Positions 47,717 to 61,087 of a DNA stretch of 64,000 nt are shown one piece after another (positions within the stretch are counted from its first letter, which is position 1; each line of letters starts with the position of its first letter). The DNA comes from Congeria kusceri (Eukaryota; Mollusca; Bivalvia; Myida; Dreissenidae). The position numbers were made by a program, and so were the translations under genes. The notes beneath the pieces were generated by a model. It worked only from the letters and a program-made list of their open reading frames with translations. It was not told the DNA's origin and ran no database searches. The stretch lies in contig CM051030.1 of the NCBI GenBank assembly GCA_027627225.1, forward strand, positions 6,946,001 through 7,010,000, given 5' to 3'.

Positions 47717-49145
47717 TTATTGCAAAGGGAACGAATCACAGATCGGGCAACACGCTCCTTGTGGTGTGTAACCTACACACATGGGACACCTCATCATCTC
47801 ACATTTGATCGACCCACTTCTACAGAAGCACGTCAGACAGGGATTGCTGAACATCCTTGGAACACGATCACCTTTGTTAACAGAAGTATAATTTTAGTCT
47901 AAGAATGCTCACAGAAACATGCCATACAATACATTACACCTATGAACACTATTATTCAACAAAGCAACGAATCCGCGTTATCGTTCAACAATAATAAAAC
48001 ATTATTAGAATTCTTCGACCCAGACGATAATCACTACAAAAGCTTATTCTGTGGCCGATTTTCAACCTTCCCCAAACTGTGCATACAAATCCATTTATAA
48101 TACTTTGTGTACAGGTTCTAACTGGCAAATTGACATATACACCAACACTGGGAACTCAAAACCCCTTGGCGAAGTTAAAGCATTAATTTGCAAATATGTA
48201 TTAAGAATAAAGTGTTTTAATGTCAAAGTTAATGAATATAAACATGGGTTTCTAGTATTTTGTACTATGACATTTATCTATTTTTTATTGCTGCCTCGAA
48301 TGAAATATGTTTTACATGACCGCTCATAAAAAGAATACGATTTTACACTGAAAGCAACAAATACCCTCTATACATACCTTCATTGTAGTGTTTACCGTCT
48401 ACGTAGCAACCAGTGTTTGGGACTGAAAGAATTAATCATGAATTACTCTGTCTTACACGCAAATTTTATACAGTGGATTGATTTTGATTGATTAACAAAA
48501 TCAAACACACTCTTGGTCAGGTGATCACGCATGCCTCTACTGTGACCTTCCAAATTTGAAACTAAAGCAAAAGCAATTTAACAAGTTATATCAATTAGGT
48601 TTCACTACAGTGATATTGAATAAAATGGACTGAAAACCTATATTGAGAGAATTGATATTTTATTCTTTCAGTTTGTATCTGCATGCATAAAAAACAACAA
48701 AAAACACAACGAAACAACATAATAAGATATTAATATGTATTGTATGCATAGTTGAGCTGACATTATATTGTATGTATTTTTTGTTATTAATTGTTTGTTT
48801 GTTTGAATGCTTTTTGTTGTTTATGTTGTTTTTTTGTTGCCGTTATAAGTCGCAAAAAATAAAGATATAATTAAAGAAAAATAACAAACAAACATTCGAA
48901 TAAAGATGTAACTAACAGAAAAATAACAAACAAACAATAAAGATGTAATAAAAACAACAACAAAAATAACAAACAAAGCAACTCATTGTTTGTCAAACAG
49001 GACGGCAACTTCCTGGCGGGAGACAGTACTCCTCGCACGGAAGAGGGGCGCAACCCATTATAGCGCAATCGGGAGGAAGAACAGGATTTGTTGGTCCTTG
49101 AGCCCATTTCTCGGCTACTCCAATATTCCATTTCATATTCATTAT
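47717..49145 (-). pseudogene. WAP/VWC gene paralog 2, first exon disabled and WAP exon missing
   Basis: Start exon from 49142 (ATG three bases after the acceptor, as in paralogs 3 and 4) has lost its signal-peptide character (MNMKWNIGVAEKWAQG) but keeps LPPDCAIMGC and LPPGSCRPV; a tga (48993-48995) replaces the last cysteine codon and no donor follows. VWC start exon 48422-48378 (45 nt, TGCYVDGKHYNEG) and VWC end exon 47871-47717 ([25 protein letters not shown], stop taa) are intact and in phase. No WAP exon was seen between them. The last two exons could still be used by another start; otherwise a decaying copy. Confidence 0.6.
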
Positions 49146-49149
49146 CTGA

Positions 49150-51420
49150 AAGTACACGGGTGGAAAAAAGCAAATAATATATCAACTGCATCGATAGCTG
49201 TGAAAAAGCTGTGAAACGCTTATTACAAGAGTTATAGTCATTTTGGTAATGCATCTGACCAGATTGAAAGAGAATAGTATCAGAAACATATTTCAAACAC
49301 CAAACCTAAACCGTATATAATACGATATAATCTTTTCTTAAGTATCAAATAATAATAAACATAACGTAATTATAGTAATAAGATCATTAGAACACTAAAG
49401 TTAGGGTTGAATTAACACCCTTCCGATCGCAAGGCGGGCACAATATCCACCAAGTTTATGATCATTAATATCATAAATATGTCCTGTAAAACGCTGTTCA
49501 TCTTGATTCTTCTCCTCACAGTGGTTTTGTCCACAGCAACTATACACAAACTTTGAATACTAATATTACGCCTTTACATCAAACAACTTTAGCAAAATAC
49601 GACGCACAAACACCTTTCCTCGCACGTTGTTCACGGTGTTTACGTTAGCAATGTTCAAGCGCAACCACCTAAGCGTGGCAGTTCTTTATACAAAGTATGT
49701 CCAAAACCACAATCGTCAACTGAAAATGTATGTTACCTACCTGATCACACTTCTTTGCACTTAGCACATAACTTTATATTTAAAATAATGCTATATCTTA
49801 ATTAATTAATCTTCACCGCGTTGCTATATTTTGTATATGAAATAAACCTGTTAAGACTACAGTTTTATCATGGTTATATATCTTTTCAAGGATTTCTTCG
49901 ACCACAATTAGCTGTTTACCAATATACGCAGAGTTGTTTCTGTTTTAGTTGTTTTTGTTGAATTAACGTGGCGCCGATAAAACATTAACAACCTCAAATA
50001 TAAATGACCGCTGGTAAAAAAAACATAAAACAATATTCATGTATGTTTCAACACGGATACAGTTGCAACAGAGTATTATGATAAGGCCAAACATCTACAT
50101 CTGTTTGTGCGATGTATGTTTTCAGTACACATATATATTTTTTTTGTATAACCTTAAGTATCAACATTAAAAAGATGTTTCGGAAAATGTTATCATGACG
50201 CCATGAACTATTACTTAATGTTTAAGTGCAATTTTTAAATTTTGTATTGTATATACTATAAGTATTCATGATGTCAAACAAACTAGTATAGTATAATTTG
50301 TACTTGATTATAATTTTCCGAGTGTTTGATTAAAACATGAGCACACATAATAAGAACGTGCATTCAACTGACCTTCAATCCCTACACACATCAATGCTGT
50401 TGGACATGGGCAACACATGCTATGTATTCGTGACTGGAAACAATATGTGACCTCTAAGTTTAGGGCAATTTGATTAGTATCTTTATCTAGGACATAATTC
50501 AAAGTAAAAAAATTAATAAACTAACACTTTTCATCGCCTTTGGCATACCATTAATCATCAATAAATTCATTCATCGATCACTGGTTGATTGATTAAAAGA
50601 TAGACCATATTTCAAACCAACTTTTGATATTATAGGGAAATATAGCCTTAAACGTTTAAGAAATAATTTTAGATTTAGATTTGTTTACCAGCCAATAAAC
50701 AATAATTTGAAATTACGATGTATATGAACGTACACGCATCAGAACGACAAATCGCTGTTTAGTAGCCGATACACAACGATAATGCTCAAATTATTTCGAT
50801 TCTAACATGACCTGACAACATATTCTGCAATTAAATGTCATATTCACACTAAAGATGACATCGGTGCTAAACGTTCTAATAAAGCTATGTGCATGTTGTT
50901 AGTGGATTAGTTTCTTTCCAAAGATGTTTTTCATATATGTACTGGTTTCTTACCGTGAGATGTAAGAATGTTTCATTTTCGTCAACCATCCAACACGTAT
51001 GCCAAATATATCCGTTCAACTTTAAAAAAACCCGAATGGTCCGTAAATCTTACCACTGCGTCTGGATATATGACGTATATAAAGTTGCCTTACATACTTC
51101 GCTATAATAAGAATAATTCAGACTATATAAGCCATTGATTTGATGAAAATTACTTGTACTCTCAAGTTTTCCAAAATGTCTACGATTTTGTGTCTTCTAG
51201 TCAAACTTAATTTAACAACCATGCTGATGACTTTTCCTTAACTTGGTGTACAACATACTCAAGTCATTTAAGCAAACACGCGATTTCAGCGCCTTGTCTG
51301 AATTGAACATTAGGCATTGCCATCGTTTATGGGTAATAATTGCCGATTTTTAAGAATGTATTTATTAGCTGAATATGCATAACATATTGGTATGTATCAA
51401 GTATACAACTATTAATATGG
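49150..51420. other. Gap between paralogs 2 and 3
   Basis: Includes about 50680-50790 with gccaataaacaat and gccgatacacaacg, related to the inverted repeat at 6580-6720. No gene supported. Confidence 0.45.
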
Positions 51421-52880
51421 TTATTGGAGACTGGTTCGATAAATCGCGTCACATATCGGACAACACTCTCCTGGTGGTGTGTAACCTACACACTGGATGC
51501 AGCACAGCATTTCACACTTGACGAAGCCACCTCTATAGAAGCACGCCTTGCAGGTTTCGGTGAACTTCCTTGGAAATTCATCACCTGGAAAGTTCCCAGA
51601 ATTTAACTATATAATAAGTTATGTGGGTAGGATTTAAGGGTAAATAATTACCATTTTGTACAGTCATTCAAACAATATACACCCTTATACAAACATTCAA
51701 GTTTAAACATTGACCGACCATTTTATGTGACTAAGACAATTCGTGGGTTAGGGTACAATACAGCAGGAAGAATAGACATGAAGTAAACATTATCAATGAC
51801 CTTTTTTTTTTCATTATTACCTGCACACAACAATTTTACCTTCTACAAATATGCCATACAGAAACAGTGAGCAACAATTGAAGGAAAACAAGTTATAAAT
51901 GGCAAATACAGACGTTTTTTATGCGTGTTTATTGTAATAATATACCTACGTTACACACAATATTAATTTTAAACATTATAAGGAATCGTTTGAAAAACGT
52001 ACGTTTTCGTTGTTACATATTGAAATGTTGATGATGAATACCTTATAAAATGATAATACTAGATATATTACCAACGCACGCGTTAACAGAATTATATCGA
52101 TTATTATTGAATATATTCCAGAGAACCAATGTCATATTAAAATAATCACATACCTTTATTGCATCGTATTCCGTTGACGTACCAACCTGTTTCTTTGTCT
52201 GAAAAAAGACTTGTTTTAAATATTATACCTCGTCTGCATATTCATTAAGTGTTAATACCTTGTTAAACAATTATTAATCATTATGCTGCATTTTTTTCAT
52301 AATATTACGCCGATTATATGATTGTAAATTTGTGGTTTTTATTAAATTTAAATATAATAGTACTGTCCTTTCAATTTTACCTAAAGAAAAATCAGATTGT
52401 GAACTTACCTTTCGGAATTCTACAGACGTGTCCGCAACCAGCAGAACAGCATTTTTGTTTGCCTGACAGTCAAAGTCCGATGAGCACATTTCCACACTTA
52501 TCCCGGCAGAAAATTGCCATGTCTTTGAACAAACTCCCGGCTTGTCTGAAATGTATATGCTGATACATTGCTTTAACGGTTAAAACAAAATTATGATCAT
52601 GTTTAATTAATTATTAATTATTTAATTAATTTTCAGCTCCCGAAGCTACCAACAATTAACGTTTTCTTACTGTATTTGCAAATACGGCAGCATTAACCGG
52701 GCGGTGTACTGTGCGGAGGGGCGGCGCAGAGCATTGCACTGTGGGCCACGCACGGAGTGGCGGCGCAGAGCACTGCAGAACACATAGGATGGAGATTGTG
52801 CTTTGCTGTTCTTGCGCCAAAAGTTCGGTTACCCACATGGCGCAGCAAAGGAACTCAATATAGTACAATGCCGTATCCAT
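51421..52880 (-). pseudogene. WAP/VWC gene paralog 3, disabled
   Basis: Same four-exon plan as the intact paralog. Exon 52880-52671 has a signal-like start (MDTALYYIEFLCCAMWV) but an internal duplication of about 35 bases (tgctctgcgccgcc occurs twice) shifts the frame; in the ancestral frame a taa replaces the Glu of the PGECC motif. WAP exon 52545-52409 is 137 rather than 135 nt, frameshifted before the KCC motif, and has lost a cysteine (GISVEMC versus GICAEMC). VWC start exon 52198-52154 keeps 45 nt but has Trp for the first Cys. VWC end exon 51584-51421 is open to taa ([11 protein letters not shown]). Splice signals survive. Confidence 0.75.
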
Positions 52881-53209
52881 TATCTGAAAATATAAAAACG
52901 TAAAGGAAAATAGAAAACCATAGGCATACTCAGTAACTCTGAAGTAATGATATTGTCTACGCAGGATATGGATAACGATATGTCATATATAACATTCACA
53001 GCACGACTAATCTTTTGGAATCTATAAAACATACTGTTGTTGTATGTATTATACATTATCAAACATTGTAATCATTTAGGTATATAAAGTTTTTGAATTA
53101 ATTACATTGGAATCACTTTATGTATTGGAAATGTTTTCGCTTTTTGGCTAAGAACTATTGTATACTTATTGGTATAATTAGGTACATTGTGCCTAATTTA
53201 AGTCTTATA

Positions 53210-54087
53210 CAGTAGAACCTGTCTAAACCAAACAGCGTCGGGACCGGGCCGATCGTTCGGTTTTCAGAGGTGTTCGGTTTACCGAGGATTTTAAATGCTA
53301 TTTCCTTAACTCAATGTATGATCTATTGTATATGTTGTTTACAGTGTATATTAAGACAACATCATGTTAATGTTTACTCTTTTATTATTGTTTATTATTT
53401 TCATTATTTTCAAGTAAAATGTATATTTCACATAGAACGACATACAAATTATTAATCAAACAAGTTCATGTATTCGACGTAAAACTTATTTACATCTTTT
53501 TTAATCAATTATCAAATGTTGACTATTTTGATAAGTTTTGAACATATTTATTTTAGCTCGATTGCATCGCTAGCATTGGGCCTATGAAGATCACTTATCG
53601 AAATATTGCCAGAATTTACTATAATTATGTATAAATTAATTACACTGTTCTGAAACATTTAACATTTAACATTTTACACTGCACGTAAATTTCACCATAA
53701 AACACGAACGACTAATCTTCTTTTCACAAGTTGGTTATTGTAGTATGCACCATCTCGCTGATCACTAATTGCGCCACTTCCCCGTTTTTATAACTATGGC
53801 GATTATGCCTTTTGTGTGTACTTGTGTCACCAATGATCGGGCACACGCCTCTGCATTATCGCGAAGTGACACCTGACAGGATACACCGTTCGGTTTATTA
53901 AGGGGTTTTAAGGTAGAATGAGATCAAATATGTGATAAAATCGTTCGGTATTCGGTTTGGACAGGGTTCGGTTTATTAGGGTTTTTTGGAATATAAAATA
54001 AGAAGGAAAACAATCGGGACCGACACCGCCGTTCGGTTTTGACAGGGATTCGGTTTTCACGGGGTTCGGTTTGGACAGGTTTCACTG
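53210..54087. mobile_element. TA-flanked MITE, mariner/pogo type
   Basis: Terminal inverted repeats of 24 bp with four mismatches, starting cagtagaacctgtctaaacc and (reverse strand) cagtgaaacctgtccaaacc, each next to TA. gttcggttt is repeated many times near both ends. No transposase over 878 bp. A TA target and cagt ends fit the Tc1/mariner/pogo group. Confidence 0.75.
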
Positions 54088-55210
54088 TATATTATATAAA
54101 CTACACGTGAGATAAACAAAATAAATCATGTCATGTAAGCTATACGTTTCAAGTTTAGTGCATAGTGCAGCTCCATTTTTTATTCTATAATATGAATCAT
54201 TTTGTAAAGCAAATAAATAAACTACATTTTAGATTAACAAAATAAAATCATGTCATGTAAGCTATACGATTCAAGTTAAGTGCATAGTGCAGCTGCATTG
54301 TGTATCCTATGATATGAGTCATCATTGGAGTTTTCACAGAACTCATTTCGGTAGAAAGAAAAAAGAAGAAATATGGATGGATTAAATTTATTTGTTAAAC
54401 ATGGTAAATGTTGTCGGGGCACAACTTTATATACTTAAGCAGTCCAACTCATGAACAAAACGATGAGCACGCACAGTTTTTTGTTTGCGTTATGCTCAAA
54501 GTTGGCTACTTAAACGTGTCTGCACCGTATTCATAGCGTTTAATAAACCAACATCAATACTACATTAAGTTTAACTTACATTTAAACAATTGAACCCCAA
54601 CGCAAGCTTTAAAACATTAAGAAAACGTTAACAGGAATTGCGTCTCTCTAGACAGGCGTTGTTTTGATATAATAAAGAAAGTAAGAAGAATGCTATATAT
54701 ACATAGCTGTTTGCGGATGTTGTTCAACCTTATTGACCTTTTTACAATAGGTGCAACCATGTGTCTGCATAATACATTTAACGATTGACGTAGTTGGACA
54801 TTACCATAACTTCATCAATTAATAATGGTCCTCTGTCAAAAGGGGAATTTATTGAACTTACATTTGTTGTCATTTCTGACATACGTGAGTGGGGAACCAT
54901 AGATACCGCGTGTTAATGCAATATTAAACAAATCTTTAAAACAACTCGTTAAATACAATAAACCAACCCGGACACGTTTTGTATGTCTGCAAAACTGACG
55001 TTAGACAAAAACAACCGCAAATCGGTTTGTACGCAGGATTTGCAGTAGTATACAATCCTGAGTTAAAGCAGAAACAAATTTGGTTACAAGAACATTTCAT
55101 TTTAACTATTGTTTATTTAGTAATGTTGATTTTGTATCATTTTTCACTTCAAGTAATATTCGTTTTCGACGTAATTTACGTTTCAATTTGCTATACAGAG
55201 GCAACAGCTT

Positions 55211-55680
55211 ATAGAGGATATTTGTTGATTTTGGAGAAATATCAATTTTATTTCAAGAGTGGTTTAAATATCTACGTTGGAACAGTGAAAATATAACGTT
55301 TTAAATTTTCAATGCAGTGAAAATATAACAAAACTGAATATTATTTCTATATATTGCATACCGGTAGTGGTTTGCCTTCCTTGTTTATGCAAGCCATGTA
55401 CAATATTAACATACATGAAATTAACAGAAAACACATGCTACAATTCGACAAACATATAATCAAACGTCAATGACTTAGGGAGTATGGAAATATTCTTTCA
55501 AAAACCTAATAAGCGAAAATATTGGAAACATCATCTATTACGTCTTTTATGACGCCAGAATACACGATAATGCAATGAAACGAAAACTTATTGATTTCGG
55601 TGCGTGTTCGAATTTTATTTCACTTGCCGTCATAGAAAATTATCTTTTCACGAGCGGCATACCATATATATTTTTATAAT
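55211..55680. mobile_element. MITE family A, third copy
   Basis: Starts atagaggatatttgttgatt and near its other end has ttgatttcggtg and cgaattttatttcact. Shares cagaaaacacatg and caaacatataat with 6886-7446. Confidence 0.5.
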
Positions 55681-57539
55681 TTCATTGTTCCAAAGTAGAT
55701 ATATCAAATGTTAGAGCACCAAAAATATCTATATTTAACTAAAAATGCATAGTCGATCAGTATGCATCAACTAAACATAACATACCAAGTTTTAAGTAGT
55801 TATTGAACCCATTAATGAATGCAATTTAAATACGAATACAAATAAGCACATATCATAAAAAGACCAGCTCCTGACTACCAAGTATTTGTAAATAAAAAAA
55901 GTGGCATCGTGAATATTTTGTACGAAAATTATTATGTAAAACGACCCATTCATTCAAAGGATGTCAGTATATTTTTAAAATAATATTATAGTAAATGTTG
56001 ATAATAACCTATGTTAAGAACGCATGAATGATGACTTTAAATCTAAAATAATACTTCGCTTGGCAGCAAACTATTACATATAAGAATACATTGCGTCTAG
56101 ACGAGTCAGATCGATTGATGACGCAGGCGCAGTCCTTCTTTTTCTTATTCAAACCCGAATGTAGCCGTTGTTGTAGCATAAACGGGCTGTATTGACACAA
56201 AATATAAATTTGCATTTTTCGATAAGGGAATTAGTATTTGTCGATGTTAATGTTTATTTATGGTATATAAAAAGGTTTTTTTTGCTCGTGGGTAACGGCA
56301 GAGACATGACATAAATATATAACAATCAGACAGTTACTCTTTAACGTAATCATTTAACTAGAATCTTTAATTATTCTAAGCGATGACTTAATCTCTATTA
56401 TAGCCTCTATTTTCCATCTATTACACATCTGATAAAAAATAAAAAATATTAAATCTAATTGATTTACAGACACCTGATCATCGCAAACCTTTGTTGTACT
56501 TTTGCCAATGATAACTGCCTTTTTACAATAACTGAGTTTTAATAATTTTTACTACAATGTATATATAAACATATGGTAAAATCGTACAATACGTGATTAA
56601 CAATAGCGTACTACTATTAACCGGCTTCAACACATGTATATTTGTTACATCAGTCCAATCGTGGTCAGTGAACAGTTGACTGCTTTATAAAATGTGCAGT
56701 TTTTGTCGATTCTGAAGTTTTAACAAGACAGTCAATTTTTTTTTTGGTAATATCGTATGAAACCGACTAAGGAAGTTCTCAGGACCGCAAGCCAATACGG
56801 CGTTTAGTTTCTGTTAATTGTATGTTGTTAATGTCCGTATTTTGATCTAAACGGTTCATGCAGAGAAAAATGTAATTATTGGGTTAGAAATGAAATAAAA
56901 TGGATTACGTAGCACATAATTAGGTATTGTTGTCGTGTTCTTTTATGTTCAATAGCTATAATAAAATGTGGGGGTTTTCTTCCATAATTAAACGCAAATG
57001 ATAATAAAATAGAATGTGTCATGTCTGTATGCAAATTTTACAAGCAACGTAATGTGTGTTTTTTCCCATGTTTATTTGCATAAATGGGAATATAAACGGA
57101 TGTTCTCCTACTACAATATTAACCGTCTTAAAATATTTGTGCATCGCTCGGACACACACATTTTAACTAATAAAAAGAGAATTCTTCGTTTTTCGATTAT
57201 TTCGTAATATATGCATATGTTGTGAGAGAAATATTATAGATGGCCTCCGTCCGTCTTGATAAGTCGATGGTGTAGCTACCAATTTATCTGGCAAATGCAA
57301 ACCAAACTCTTGTCTTGCAGTCTGTTGGTATTTATATATCGTATGCAGACAAAACTCTTGATCAAGAGACACAGGACACACATGTCGTTTTTACCATAAA
57401 ACGTATGACAATTTGAACTTTTATATCATAACAAATAGTACCATTGATAAGAAACTGTCTTGATCATTGTATTCTCATTTAGTTTAAATTTGATAAAATA
57501 TCGGCTGCTAAAATACATGTAATTTTTTTTAAAGCTTTG

Positions 57540-57622
57540 TATCGCCACCTTAATATAACAAGGGCCTATCTGCTTCTTTAACGCAAGTTAGATAGGCCCT
57601 TGTAATCCAAAGGTGACGATAT
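57540..57622. repeat. Long near-perfect hairpin
   Basis: tatcgccacctt with aacaagggcctatct pairs with agataggcccttgt and aaggtgacgata across an 18-base loop, with only a few mismatches. It could be a tiny MITE or a structured transcript. Confidence 0.75.
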
Positions 57623-57645
57623 GCAGCGTTTTGTTTTCAGTTGTC

Positions 57646-57915
57646 TTAAAGTAGAAATAAGTCAACTGGTTGTTTTATAGGCATTTGTGAGGTGGTTCTT
57701 TTTTGTTCTACTTGTTGTGTAAGATTAGATGCAATACAGTTGTTAACTGTTACGTAGTGGAAGTAGAAAAATAAGTCCCTTGGCTGCACCATAAGTATTT
57801 GTGAGGTTGTCCTGATGTTCTGCAAGTCTTGATGTAATAACTATAAACTTATTAACTGCAAGTAGAAAAATAAGTCCACTCTTGCTGCATAAGTATTTGA
57901 GAGGTGGTCCTTTAT
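57646..57915. repeat. Three imperfect tandem repeats of about 105 bp
   Basis: agtagaaa-aataagtc recurs near 57650, 57761 and 57861, each followed by aagtatttgtgaggt-type sequence about 40 bases on. Confidence 0.6.
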
Positions 57916-58816
57916 GATAATTATTATTTTGTAAGTAAATAACGTTGTATACTCATAAACATGCCCAATTTTGCATTAATGAGCAGTTGCAATTAGCACT
58001 ATTTAAAACACAGATTTGACAAACAATGTTAAACTAGTTTGATGAATGGTTTATGTAATGTGAAGAACAGTTCAGAAATCGTTTTTCATGATTGTGGAAT
58101 TATTTTATAATTAAAGACGCATGATAAATATATTTTAGACGAACATTGATACTAAGCATAAATGTGATATAATTATTCACTTTGTAAATAATAAATATCT
58201 AATGAAATCACCTATTTTACTGTAATACCCTATAAGGTTCATTCTGACTATTAAAGATAATGATTCTAAGAACATTACTGTAACTCTTAAGTCTTCCAAG
58301 CATGCCGGTTTTTTTCGCAATAAGACAACTTAAGAATATACATACTTTATTATTCAAAAAAGCAATTAGTAGCAAAAAAAAAAGAATACAAATAACTAAA
58401 TAACTATAACATTCAAGTCAGTTTTACAAAATCGTGAGGTCATCTTGAATTTATCAATTCTTTTGACAACAACCCAAATGAACTTTCTTATTTGTAAATA
58501 CCTTGATATTACAACTATATTGATGGCTTAATTGGGGTTGATGAACATAGAAACTATTAAGAAAACAAGCGTTTTAATTTAAATCACTGAAACAAAGATC
58601 ATGTATTGCAATATTGAATGTGTTATAATTGTTATATTTAAAGTGGCGAATTGTAACCATGAATTTATGAGTTAAATATTCAAAACATATTGGCTTGTAT
58701 CGGGTAAACACAATATTAACATGGCTATTGGAGTCTGTTTTTATCCGTTTATGATCTGGATAACAACATAAGGATCAAATAACTAGTCTCTGGTTTTTGG
58801 CTACGTGTAACAGCAC

Positions 58817-58971
58817 TTATTCCAGCGGAAACGAGCCACATATCGGACAACACTCTCCTGGTGGTGTGTGACCTACACACATGGGGCACATCATCATTTC
58901 ACAATGAACAGAGCCACTTCTACAGAAACACGTCTGGCAGGGGCCGGATGACTTCCTTGGAACTCGGTCAC
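58817..58971 (-). CDS. Paralog 4 exon 4: VWC end and stop
   Basis: 155 nt, entered in phase 1 after tttcag. Carries CxxCxC, GSVHC, CPMC and PGECCPIC, then GSFPLE and taa. Length equals 47717-47871 and 8622-8776. Confidence 0.85.
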
Positions 58972-60524
58972 CTGAAATGTTTCCGGAGTCACTAAACAAT
59001 AATTCATTATGAGGGCAGGAATTTTCAGGAGAAATAATTAACACAAGGAGCAGTCATTCAAACTAACAGGAGCATACACTCATTGTTTTTACCATTTAGC
59101 AAGTATTATTTGTGTAAAAGTGTGCGAGTCTATGTACAATACAACAGGCAGCACATGCATTGAATAACTATTTTAAACTATTTTAGTTCATAAATGTTTA
59201 ATCAAACGAATAATTGAGTACTTACATGTACTTATTACAAGTTATTACAATTATTAATTACAAGTCATATCATCCACATAATTTATCATACATAAACACT
59301 TAAAGATTAGTGAAGGATAAAATGTATACCACAGCCACATAGTATACAGATTGTTCACTGTTGACATCTGATTACGTTCAAACGTCAATTTTGTTATCGA
59401 TTAAACAGCGAATATTCACGATGCAAAAATATGGACATTTTGATGAAGTAATCCTTATTTACACATCATATCGAACATTAATGATGTCCAAGGAAACACT
59501 CTAATATATAAATAACCAGTAATACCTTCTTTATAGCGTATTCCGTTGACGAAACAACCGGTTTCTATATCTGGAATAAAAATAATTATCAAAATCTATA
59601 CAGATTATGTATATTCTTTAAATCGTGATACTTAGTCTGTTGCAACAATTAATAATCTTAACGCGGCATTACAGAGCGTGTACTAGATGTCATTATTTAT
59701 TAAATAATATGAAGTTCTGCAATATCGTGTTTTTCTTCATCATATATAAAATAATGTACTGGCCGGTCAATTTACTTTGGCACTGATAGACCTCATAAGG
59801 GTACACTGGATGATTAATAATTATGTTTTCTGCCTTTAATTGTATTGTGCTCATACCTTTCGGAATTCTACAGACGTGTCCGCAGCGGTTAGAGCAACAT
59901 TTTTGTTTGTCTGGGCAGTCAGAATCCGATGAGCACATCTCCGCACATATCCCGGCAGATCGCCTTGGCTTTGGACAAACGCCCGGTTTGTCTGAAATGT
60001 AAGGATACACATACACTTATTTCATGTATTACACGTATTTGTGGTTCTTGAAATGCCATCTTATGTATACAGACAAAATAATTGACATACTATCGGCAAC
60101 AAATTAATAATACAATCATATCAGCTGATGCTTGATACCACTGCAAAAGGGCTTGACATTATTTGTTAACACTGCTTGTAATTAAGTTCGCTTGCGTATC
60201 ATTGACAGCACCATCTTAAAACGAGCAACCATTCAACCTCACCAAAAAACCAAACGGACCAACCAATCAACAAACTAAACGGACCAACCAAGCAACCAAC
60301 TAAACCAAAACCAACCGATCTCAAGCTAACAACAAGTAAAGTTTCGTACCGTCTCTGCAAACCGGACAGCATTCCCCTGGCGGTGTATAGTTGTCCACAC
60401 ACGGTGGAGCGGCGCAGAGCACTGCAGCACACAAGGGCGGACGTATGAGCTTTGTTTCTTGCGCCGAAATTCCGGTTACCCCAATAACACAGCAAATGAA
60501 TGCAATATAATAAACGTTATCCAT
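58817..60524 (-). CDS. Intact secreted WAP/VWC protein gene (paralog 4)
   Basis: Complete four-exon model: 60524-60350, 59991-59857, 59570-59526, 58971-58817; every junction is phase 1; 510 nt, 169 residues. ATG lies three bases after an acceptor (ttttcag), so a 5' UTR intron is likely. Order: signal peptide ([16 protein letters not shown]...ISAQ), half-VWC ([20 protein letters not shown]), WAP four-disulphide core ([38 protein letters not shown]), full VWC ([43 protein letters not shown]), stop taa. WAP domains often inhibit serine proteases and VWC domains bind matrix or growth factors; the function here is unknown. All cysteines expected for WAP (eight) are present. No transmembrane segment apart from the signal. 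Confidence 0.85.
59526..59570 (-). CDS. Paralog 4 exon 3: VWC start (45 nt)
   Basis: Short phase 1-1 exon between ttccag and gtatta, coding [13 protein letters not shown]. Length 45 is kept in all four paralogs. Confidence 0.8.
59857..59991 (-). CDS. Paralog 4 exon 2: WAP domain
   Basis: 135 nt, phase 1-1, acceptor tttcag, donor gtatga. Eight cysteines with the adjacent CC and the terminal C-x3-C of a WAP core. Confidence 0.85.
60350..60524 (-). CDS. Paralog 4 exon 1: signal peptide and half-VWC
   Basis: 175 coding nt, 58 codons plus one base. Hydrophobic stretch [15 protein letters not shown], then AQ as a likely cleavage region. Ends CCPVCRD before donor gtacga. ATG chosen because it is first after the acceptor and shared in position with paralogs 2 and 3. 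Confidence 0.82.
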
Positions 60525-61087
60525 GATCTGAAAATATACAAAATATGAAAGAATTACTGTTAGAAAAATAAACATTACCAGCCCTATGTTTTATATTTTG
60601 TTTTATATATTACACTAATTCATGAAAACACAATGCACTACATAATTACGTGGATTTCTGTGTTTACGTAAGGTTACTTCAAACGCGTCCGCTTATACGA
60701 GAGCCTCCGAACGGCAGCAAAATAATCCGCAAATATTCTCGCTTATTTTTAGCGCTGAATACACCAGCTTTACTGGTACATACCACACTAGGTTAAACTT
60801 ACCAATTTCACAATTGTTTTCCAGTGTAAGCTTTAAAACATGAAGCAAACGTTAATTCTTATTGTTTTATACTAGTCCGGCGTTGTTAAACTAATTGAAA
60901 CGGTGTATAAATACATATCTGTTCATGGATGTTGTTGGACCATAACGACTTGTTTACAATAGGCGCAGCATTGTTTATCGTCAAAACATTAACGATCAAC
61001 GTAACGTCGACCACACCATAACAACTAATGGTCCTCTGTCAAAATATCCATTAATTGTCCTAGTATTTGTTGATTCTGACATCCGTG

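Larger units (their letters stand above)
54090..58816. other. Gap between MITE and intact paralog
   Basis: No supported gene. Contains MITE family A at 55211-55680, a strong hairpin at 57540-57622 and three imperfect repeats at 57646-57915. Confidence 0.45.
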
